From assembly GCA_947626405.1 (NCBI GenBank), contig CANQSE010000034.1, forward strand, positions 1 to 12,384: a stretch of 12,384 bases of DNA, in the 5' to 3' direction. The DNA is from an uncultured Acetatifactor sp. (GTDB lineage Bacteria; Bacillota; Clostridia; Lachnospirales; Lachnospiraceae). The translations under genes were made by a program, and so were the position numbers. Shown here piece by piece: positions 6,338-12,384 of this stretch. Under the pieces are notes generated by a model. It worked only from the letters and a program-made list of their open reading frames with translations. It searched no databases and was not told the origin of the DNA. Each line of letters begins with the position of its first letter. Positions within the stretch are counted from its first letter, which is position 1.

Positions 6338-8107
6338 ATGGGGACTCTTAATGAAGACACTCTGGAATCAGAATACAGGGGCAGCGCGCTGCTCAGGCTG
6401 CTGTCCTACATGAAGCCTTATCTGGGATGGTTTTTTCTCTGTCTTGCGCTGATACTCGCGCTGACAGGCTTTGACCTCTACCGCCCAATGCTCATCGGCG
6501 ACGCCATCGATCTTTTTGAAGCGGAGGGAGATTATGACGTAATAGTGGAAACAGCAGTCAAATACAGCATTGTACTGCTTCTGAGCGTGATTTTCAATAT
6601 ATCACAGACATGGATACTGCAAAAGACCGGCCAGCGCATAATATTGACGATCCGCCGTCAGCTTTACGTCCATATTCAAAGTCTGAGCAGCCGCTATTTC
6701 GATTTGACACCCGTTGGAAAGCTTGTGACCCGTGTCACAAACGACGTTGAAGCCCTAAACGAAATGTACTCCGGCATCCTTGTCCGCCTTTTCAGAAACG
6801 TGGTAAAGATTGCGGGGCTTGCCGTTATTATGCTCCTTCTGGACTGGCGGCTTGCGCTGATATCATTTGTTCTCCTTCCCGTAGTGGCTGCGCTGACCGT
6901 AATTTTCAGACGGCTCGCCAGACAGACATACAGGCTTTCAAGAACGAGGCTCACCGACCTTAACACCTTTTTGTCCGAAAACATTTCCGGTATGCGTATA
7001 ATACAGATTTTCGGGCGGGAAAAGCGTAAATACGAAGAATTTGACGAAAAGAGCAAAAAGCTTTACAACGCCTACTACAGGGAAATGATGGTATTTGCGG
7101 TCTTTCGCCCCATAATATACATGCTGAGCGTGCTGTCACTGATGATCGTGCTTGGAACCGGAAGCAGGGAAGTGACAGACAGCGTAATCTCCATTGGCAC
7201 ACTGTACATTTTTGCACAGTATATACAATCGTTTTTTGACCCCATTCAGGAGCTGGCGGAACAGTTCTCCACGCTACAGTCTTCTCTTGCATCCGCGGAA
7301 AAAATATTTACCATCCTTGACGAGGAGCCCGCGGTTAAAGAGGCCGACAACCCTGTGCTGCTGCCGAGCATCACCGGACGCATAGAATTTTCCCACGTAT
7401 GGTTTGCCTATGACGGCGAAAACTATGTGCTTCGGGACGTTTCCTTTGTGATCGAGCCCGGAAGCAAGGTTGCGTTTGTGGGAGCCACCGGCGCCGGCAA
7501 GACCTCCATTCTTAATCTTATAGGGAGATACTACGACATACAGAAGGGAAATATATATATCGACGGTGTTGACATCAGACTCCTCGACAAAAAGCAGCTT
7601 CGCGGCGCTATCGGCCAGATGCAGCAGGACGTTTTCATCTTCGAGGGAACCGTTGAGAGCAACATAAGACTGTACGATCAGGAAATAACCGACGACGAAG
7701 TGAAGGCCGCGGCGGAATATGTCAATGCGTCGCGATTCATCGAAAAGCTTCCGGAAAAATACAAGGAGCCTGTGTCCGAGCGCGGCTCTACCTTCTCGGC
7801 AGGCGAGCGGCAGCTTCTGTCCTTTGCGAGGACCCTGGCGCACAAGCCCAGCATACTTGTTATGGACGAGGCCACGGCAAACATAGACACAGAGACCGAG
7901 CTTCTGATACAGGAAGCCCTTGAAAAGCTCATGGAGGGACGCACCGCTATCATGGTGGCACATAGGCTTTCCACCATACAGCATGCCGACTGCATCATGG
8001 TCATGCACAAGGGAAAGCTTCGGGAGCAGGGCACTCACCAACAGCTCCTGGCACAGGGAGGCATCTACAAAAAGTTATACGAACTCCAGATCCACCGCGA
8101 GGCCTGA
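6338..8107 (+). CDS. ABC exporter half-transporter, consensus-catalytic subunit (YheH/BmrD/LmrD/TM288-like)
   Basis: The 589-residue protein is a transmembrane domain (about residues 20-325) fused to an ATPase domain (about 345-585). Motifs are Walker A G382-A-T-G-A-G-K388-T-S, Q-loop Q430, a VSERG exporter loop, signature F486-S-A-G-E-R-Q, Walker B with D510 and the catalytic E511, and H-loop H542. The intact Glu with an altered signature (FSAGE instead of LSGGQ) is the mirror image of the upstream subunit. This one therefore supplies the hydrolysing Walker motifs and the weak signature, as in TM288-type partners. The two proteins should form one heterodimeric exporter. The ribosome site is poor: AAAGGA at 6318-6323 lies 14 bases before the ATG, so translation may be coupled to the upstream gene. 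The reading frame is the same as that of the upstream gene. No later start fits better. Confidence 0.93.
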   Translation: MGTLNEDTLESEYRGSALLRLLSYMKPYLGWFFLCLALILALTGFDLYRPMLIGDAIDLFEAEGDYDVIVETAVKYSIVLLLSVIFNISQTWILQKTGQRIILTIRRQLYVHIQSLSSRYFDLTPVGKLVTRVTNDVEALNEMYSGILVRLFRNVVKIAGLAVIMLLLDWRLALISFVLLPVVAALTVIFRRLARQTYRLSRTRLTDLNTFLSENISGMRIIQIFGREKRKYEEFDEKSKKLYNAYYREMMVFAVFRPIIYMLSVLSLMIVLGTGSREVTDSVISIGTLYIFAQYIQSFFDPIQELAEQFSTLQSSLASAEKIFTILDEEPAVKEADNPVLLPSITGRIEFSHVWFAYDGENYVLRDVSFVIEPGSKVAFVGATGAGKTSILNLIGRYYDIQKGNIYIDGVDIRLLDKKQLRGAIGQMQQDVFIFEGTVESNIRLYDQEITDDEVKAAAEYVNASRFIEKLPEKYKEPVSERGSTFSAGERQLLSFARTLAHKPSILVMDEATANIDTETELLIQEALEKLMEGRTAIMVAHRLSTIQHADCIMVMHKGKLREQGTHQQLLAQGGIYKKLYELQIHREA

Positions 8108-8110
8108 ACG

Positions 8111-9865
8111 TCAGTCGAGCTTTACCACCCTGTTCTTTCCGCCGTCTTTTGCCGTATAAAGCGCTTTATCCACGCGGCTGCACAATCTGTCCACGGATTC
8201 GCCCTTCTGAGCCATGGTAACGCCGACGCTAACGGACTGGTGCCCCGCCATCTCAAACGCCGTCGACTCAAACGTACTGCGGATTTCCTCCGCGACCGAC
8301 ATGACCGCATCCATCTCGTTCCCCTGCAGAAGAAGCATAAACTCCTCTCCGCCCCATCTTCCCGCAAAACACTGCGGGATCCTTCTGCAGATTCCCGACA
8401 GGATATCCGAAAGGCTCATTATGACCCTGTCGCCCTCCTTATGGCCGTATATGTCGTTTACCTTCTTGAAATTGTCGATATCCATCATAATAAGGTAAAC
8501 AGCCTCATCCTCCTGCTCGAGAGCGTCGTGTATCCTTCTCTCGATCTCGGCACGGTTATAAAGCCTGGTCAGCCCGTCCGTAATTGCCGCCATCAAAAGC
8601 TTTCTGTTCATGGCCTCAAGCTCCGCCGTGGATGCTTCGATAAATGAGACAAAACGCCAGATCATCGGAATCTTATCCAGCTTTTTAAATGTCGGGCCAC
8701 AGAAATCCACCCTGTTTTCATCTTTGGGCTTTCCCTCCCGCATGGCTGCGATGACAAGCGTCACATTAAAATTCAGCATGTTTCCGTGTATCCTGATAAA
8801 CTCTCCGTGTGTATAAAATCCCGAGGTAGGCGCCACATCGCTGAACATGACAGTTTCCTTGCTTATATTCTGATCTCCCCAGAAAGCCCTTCTGGCCGCG
8901 CACGAAAACGTCTGTATGACCTGTGGCTGAAAATCGGCGATCATCTGGCCGTCCTGACGTATGCTGTAAAGAATGGTTTCCGGATCGCCGTACGCTATCT
9001 TCACATAAGCGTTTTCTTCCATGTCAGAGGACATGATAAGGGAATCGTCGTCATTTACCGCCAGCGGGCAGCGCAGGATATTAAACTCATTCCTCTCCAG
9101 AAAGAGCGGGAACTCAAGCGTGTTGGAAAAGAAGTTTTCGTTTTTTTCAATGTTAAGATACTGCTTATAGACCTCAAACGCCGGCTTACCGTCCAGCTCA
9201 TAGAGGACTTCCTTTTTTGCCTTTGTTATCCTGAATCTTCTTTTAAGGGGCTTCCATCCAGCAATATACCTGCTTTCCGCATAATAATCCGGGCCTCCCA
9301 GAAGCAGGAACACAATTCCGTGCTCGCAGAAGCCTTCCCCCTTTGAAAACACTCCCGCAAATTCGTCGTCCATGTTGGGATTGAAGGCTCCGCCGCCAAA
9401 GACCTGTATATTCTCCGGAAGCATGCTCATCTCGTCGCAAAAGCCCTTCATTGACATGTCCATTATTGTAGCCAGCATCTCCACCGACTTTACCCAGGGA
9501 TTTTCCTGCAGACAGCGTTTCAGGCCTTCCACGGCCTCCCTGTAGTTTTCCTCGCTGAAAGGATACTGAAGCAGACGCGCCTTAGTAGTCTCACATTCAA
9601 ACATGGTACAGGTTATCAGAATTTCGTTTTCCGTCAGCACCCCTCCCTTGATGTTTCCGTTGGAGGTACATCCAAAATACAAAGCGTCCGGCATTTTTTC
9701 ATCAAGTATGCCGCACACATGCAGAATGTGTTCTTTTTCCATATCCTGCGAGTAAATGCGGAAAATTTTCATAAAAGCGCTGTGGTCCTTCTGCCACTTT
9801 TCCAGCTCCCCGATCCATTTCAATAAATTTTCATCGTCAATATAACATAAATCAAACTGTTTCAC
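8111..9865 (-). CDS. FIST domain-containing diguanylate cyclase (FIST_N-FIST_C-GGDEF)
   Basis: The 584-residue soluble protein has no signal or membrane segment. Residues about 30-225 look like FIST_N, with FGCTSNGNI at 64-72 and a glycine-rich FGGGAF at 156-161. Residues about 226-395 look like FIST_C, with GKPAFEVYKQYL at 226-237 and the hallmark GFYTHGEF at 349-356. Residues about 425-584 form a GGDEF domain with DGLTRLYNR, MDIDNFKKVND, the active-site GGEEF (505-509) and SVGVT. It should make c-di-GMP from two GTP in the cytoplasm, controlled by a small ligand on FIST; amino acids have been proposed as FIST ligands. The RxxD inhibitory site five residues before GGEEF is absent (I496-P-Q-C499). 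The GTG start has AAGGAG seven bases upstream. It is probably co-transcribed with the ATPase gene 26 bases upstream. Confidence 0.92.
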   Translation of the reverse strand: MKQFDLCYIDDENLLKWIGELEKWQKDHSAFMKIFRIYSQDMEKEHILHVCGILDEKMPDALYFGCTSNGNIKGGVLTENEILITCTMFECETTKARLLQYPFSEENYREAVEGLKRCLQENPWVKSVEMLATIMDMSMKGFCDEMSMLPENIQVFGGGAFNPNMDDEFAGVFSKGEGFCEHGIVFLLLGGPDYYAESRYIAGWKPLKRRFRITKAKKEVLYELDGKPAFEVYKQYLNIEKNENFFSNTLEFPLFLERNEFNILRCPLAVNDDDSLIMSSDMEENAYVKIAYGDPETILYSIRQDGQMIADFQPQVIQTFSCAARRAFWGDQNISKETVMFSDVAPTSGFYTHGEFIRIHGNMLNFNVTLVIAAMREGKPKDENRVDFCGPTFKKLDKIPMIWRFVSFIEASTAELEAMNRKLLMAAITDGLTRLYNRAEIERRIHDALEQEDEAVYLIMMDIDNFKKVNDIYGHKEGDRVIMSLSDILSGICRRIPQCFAGRWGGEEFMLLLQGNEMDAVMSVAEEIRSTFESTAFEMAGHQSVSVGVTMAQKGESVDRLCSRVDKALYTAKDGGKNRVVKLD

Positions 9866-9891
9866 TTCGGCACTCCTTCTCGCTGATGTTC

Positions 9892-11595
9892 TTACAGCTT
9901 TATCAGTTCACGACATCTGTTTAAAGCCGCGTATAGCTCCTGTCTCCTGGGCATGGTCAGATTCCCCGGAATATCCTGTCCGCAGAATGTTCCAAACCCG
10001 CCTGTTTTGATCTGACGGTAAAGCCCCTCCACCGCATCCTGCAGAGTTTTCGTCCCGTCAAAGCTGTGCAGCTTCATATATTTTATCATATGCGCAAGAG
10101 TCGAAAGCTGCTCTGAATCCACAAGCTGTTCTACATATCTTAAATCAACCGTCTCCCGATTGATTGAAAAACCGTCCTTCCCCATGGCTTTGAGCTTGAT
10201 GCGTTCCTCTTTTGCAAAGCCCGCATCCCTCGCCGGAACTCTGTGGAACGAAGGCTCCCTTGCCTTTACGGGTTCTCCGAGCGTAAGCGGAAAACGCTTC
10301 GCCTCCTCGCGGGCCCTCTGCGTAATATCCTGTGGACGGTAATGATCCATCTGTATCACACGGTCGGCCCTGTGAAAATAAGAGCCCGAGCTCCCTGCCA
10401 CAAGTATTGTTGAAATTCCCCATGTATCGTACAGCTCCCTGACGCGGTCTATAAACGGTATGATCGGTTCCTGATCCCTGCTCACCACACGCTGCATCAG
10501 CTCGTCGCGAATCATAAAGTTTGTGGCGCTGGTATCCTCGTCGATGAGAAAAAGCCCTGCGCCGGCTTCCATGGCCTCCACTGTCGCCGCAGCCTGAGAC
10601 GTGCTTCCGCTGGCATCCTCCGTATAAAAACAGGACGTGTCCTTTCCGTTTGGCAGGTTGCGGATAAACATTGATATGTCCGCTTTCCTTATGCTCCTTC
10701 CGTCCTCCGCCCTCAGCTTCACGGCAGTGGCGTCGGTTATAACGTACTCTCTGCCGTCTCCGGCAATGTGATCGTACACGCCAAGCTCCAGAGCCTCAAG
10801 CAGCGTGGATTTGCCGTGGTACCCTCCTCCGACTATCAGCGTGACTCCCTTTGGGATCCCCATCCCCTTAACCGGTCCGCGGTGAGGAAGCTCAATGACA
10901 GTCTCCATGGATTTTGGAGCTTCAAATACTACCGCGTCCTTCATGGGCAGAGAGGAAATTCCGGATTTTCTTGGCAGCACGGAACCGTTTGCCACAAATG
11001 CCGCAAGTCCAAGCTCCCCGAGCTTCTCCCTGATAAAATGCTGGTCGTCGGCAAGATCCGCCACGGCCTGCAGCTGATCCGTCCTGCAAGAAGATGACAG
11101 GAGCGTCATTTTTACGCACGCGGGCAGAAAATCAAACAAAATCCTGATAAGCTCTCCTGAGTTTATAGTCCTTCCGTTTGCGGGAAAGCCCACCTCCAGG
11201 CGAACCGTCAGAGCACCGTCCTGCGGGTCCACCGTACATGCGCTGCGCTCAAGAATCTCCTGTCCAGGCTGCGTTACGCCTATCAGTCCGCTCTTTCCGG
11301 AGCCTTTCGCCTGAAATGAATAGTCTTTTATCTTCGAGGAGAGTCTGCGCAGCAGAAAATCCTGGAAAGCAATCCGTCTATGGCAGGAATCAAAAAACCG
11401 TCTGTCGAAAGCAGCCGTCTTTGCGGGGATCAAAATACTCACCCTGGAGGGCGAAGCAAACGGATCTCCCTGAACGTGATCTATGGAGAGAACGTATTGC
11501 GGAAACTGATATTTTCCTTTTGTTTCCTTGTATGCAGGATAACCTCTCCTGTCGATCTGATGAAGAAGATTCTGCAGTTCCGCAGCCGATTTCAT
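9892..11595 (-). CDS. ABC-ATPase domain-containing protein (PF09818 / COG3044 type)
   Basis: This 567-residue soluble P-loop protein has normal length for the family described as predicted ATPase of the ABC class. Features are an N-terminal domain (about residues 1-240) with GKSGLIGV and GRTINSGELIRI segments, Walker A G256-G-G-Y-H-G-K-S-T264, an ASGSTSQAAATVEAMEAG segment in the place of the ABC signature, Walker B LFLID352-E353-DTSATNFM, and a C-terminal region of about 150 residues. Unlike transporter ATPases it has no transmembrane partner gene nearby. The biological role of the family is not established, so none is claimed. The ATG start at 11595 has AAAGGA ten bases upstream. It lies 47 bases after the tatD-like gene and 26 bases before the FIST-GGDEF gene on the same strand, suggesting one operon. 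Confidence 0.87.
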   Translation of the reverse strand: MKSAAELQNLLHQIDRRGYPAYKETKGKYQFPQYVLSIDHVQGDPFASPSRVSILIPAKTAAFDRRFFDSCHRRIAFQDFLLRRLSSKIKDYSFQAKGSGKSGLIGVTQPGQEILERSACTVDPQDGALTVRLEVGFPANGRTINSGELIRILFDFLPACVKMTLLSSSCRTDQLQAVADLADDQHFIREKLGELGLAAFVANGSVLPRKSGISSLPMKDAVVFEAPKSMETVIELPHRGPVKGMGIPKGVTLIVGGGYHGKSTLLEALELGVYDHIAGDGREYVITDATAVKLRAEDGRSIRKADISMFIRNLPNGKDTSCFYTEDASGSTSQAAATVEAMEAGAGLFLIDEDTSATNFMIRDELMQRVVSRDQEPIIPFIDRVRELYDTWGISTILVAGSSGSYFHRADRVIQMDHYRPQDITQRAREEAKRFPLTLGEPVKAREPSFHRVPARDAGFAKEERIKLKAMGKDGFSINRETVDLRYVEQLVDSEQLSTLAHMIKYMKLHSFDGTKTLQDAVEGLYRQIKTGGFGTFCGQDIPGNLTMPRRQELYAALNRCRELIKL

Positions 11596-11642
11596 TGATT
11601 ATTTGTCCTTTCACGGTATTCATAAGGCCGTACGGTTTTATT

Positions 11643-12384
11643 TTAATTACAGTCTGTGAGATTGTACAGCCTGAGGGCATTTTCCCATGTGGCACGCCGG
11701 ATCTCATCCCGGCTCAGACCTTTTACACCGGCCAGGGCCTCGACCACAAGGGGAAGATTTAATGAGCTGTTGCGTTTCCCGCGGTCAGGCTCCGGTGAGA
11801 GATAAGGGGAGTCGGTCTCCAGCACAATCCTGTCCAGAGGAATATACTCTGCGGCTTCCCTGAGCTTCTTTGCGTTTTTAAAGGTAATCACTCCGCCAAT
11901 GCCAAAATAAAAATTCATGTCAAGGTATATTTTTGCCATTTCCTTTGTATAAGAATAACAGTGTATCACTCCGCCAAAATCCGCCGCATGTTCCTCTGAG
12001 AGGATGTCAGCCGTATCCTTTGCGGCATCCCGCGAATGGATAATAACGGGTTTCTTTACACGGCGGGCAAGATCAAGCTGACGGACGAACCATTCCTTCT
12101 GTATATTTTTTGCAGGTTCGTCCCAGTGGTAATCCAGGCCGATTTCGCCTACCGCCACACATTTTTCATAAGCGCAGGATTCCTCCAGGCGCAGTAAATC
12201 TTTCCCGGTAAGCTTGCCGGTCTCGCTGGGGTGAAAGCCTACCGCCGCGTAAATAAAATCAAACCTACGCGAGAGCTCAAGCGTCCTCTCGCAGGATACC
12301 GGACAGGCACCCACATTGACCACTCTTTTTATGCCGTTTTGCGGCAGAGACGAAAGAAGACTATCCCTGTCCCTGTCAAAAGCC
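11643..12384 (-). CDS. TatD family metal-dependent hydrolase (5' end outside the window)
   Basis: The reading frame is open from the right edge of the window, so the N-terminus is missing. About 246 residues are present against roughly 255-265 for the family. The first visible residues (AFDRDRDSLLSSL) fit just after the HxH metal motif, which must lie outside. Visible metal and active-site blocks are GEIGLDYHW, VIIHSRDA, GVIHCYS and ETDSPYLSPEP. VGFHPSE near the start and the C-terminal WENALRLYNL are also typical. TatD proteins of the YabD/YcfH branch are cytoplasmic nucleases or hydrolases, some with 3'-5' exonuclease or D-aminoacyl-tRNA related activity; the sequence does not separate these. 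A GTG at 12323 is in frame but internal to the conserved domain and is not the start. It is probably the first visible gene of the operon running to the FIST-GGDEF gene. Confidence 0.93.
   Translation of the reverse strand, partial: AFDRDRDSLLSSLPQNGIKRVVNVGACPVSCERTLELSRRFDFIYAAVGFHPSETGKLTGKDLLRLEESCAYEKCVAVGEIGLDYHWDEPAKNIQKEWFVRQLDLARRVKKPVIIHSRDAAKDTADILSEEHAADFGGVIHCYSYTKEMAKIYLDMNFYFGIGGVITFKNAKKLREAAEYIPLDRIVLETDSPYLSPEPDRGKRNSSLNLPLVVEALAGVKGLSRDEIRRATWENALRLYNLTDCN

Noticed and set aside
7274..8041. Minus-strand 255-residue open frame
   Set aside because: It lies wholly opposite the ATPase domain of the second exporter gene, whose motifs are all intact. It shows no recognisable motif or ribosome site.
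8786..9346. Plus-strand 186-residue open frame
   Set aside because: Opposite the FIST region of the FIST-GGDEF gene, which is clearly coding; no domain seen.
11617..11633. Short palindrome CCGTACGG region between the tatD-like and ATPase genes as a terminator
   Set aside because: Only a 4-bp self-complementary half-arm with no loop, and on the minus strand it is not followed by a T run, so it cannot be supported as a terminator.
11178..11762. Plus-strand 194-residue open frame bridging the ATPase and tatD-like genes
   Set aside because: Opposite two recognised coding genes and spans their intergenic gap; no motif or ribosome site.

Overview
The window looks like a chromosomal stretch from a Gram-positive Clostridia-type bacterium, probably Lachnospiraceae. 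This rests on strong AGGAGG-type ribosome binding sites, a Gram-positive style lipoprotein, a DUF4358 / MBOAT / DHHW gene set of the kind familiar from Clostridia, a YheI/YheH-like ABC pair, and base composition near 50% G+C by eye. It is gene-dense, with eight complete protein genes and one gene cut by the right edge. I saw no rRNA, tRNA, CRISPR array, insertion sequence or integrase. No gene-free stretch exceeds 300 bases.

Layout. Positions 1-139 hold two hairpin-forming inverted repeats and no convincing gene. Positions 140-4348 are a minus-strand run of four genes with gaps of 25-50 bases. In order of transcription they are a DHH/DHHA1 phosphoesterase, a DUF4358 lipoprotein, an AlgI-like MBOAT acyltransferase and a DHHW (AlgX/AlgJ-like) protein. 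Positions 4349-4531 are a divergent intergenic region with a good promoter candidate on each strand and an inverted repeat. Positions 4532-8107 carry two plus-strand half-transporters that form a typical asymmetric heterodimeric ABC exporter. Positions 8111-12384 are a minus-strand run: TatD hydrolase (its start lies outside the window), a PF09818-type ABC-class ATPase, and a FIST-GGDEF diguanylate cyclase. This last gene converges on the transporter genes with only 3 bases between the stop codons.

How they may work together. MBOAT plus DHHW is the core of alginate-type O-acetylation machines: the membrane protein passes acyl groups across the membrane and the SGNH-like protein transfers them to a surface glycan. 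The DUF4358 lipoprotein is encoded directly upstream of this pair and is a plausible extracellular partner of unknown role. The exporter pair has one degenerate and one consensus ATP site, the arrangement known from TM287/288, BmrCD and LmrCD. The FIST-GGDEF protein should make c-di-GMP in response to a cytoplasmic small ligand. A link between c-di-GMP and the surface-modification genes in this window is only a hypothesis.
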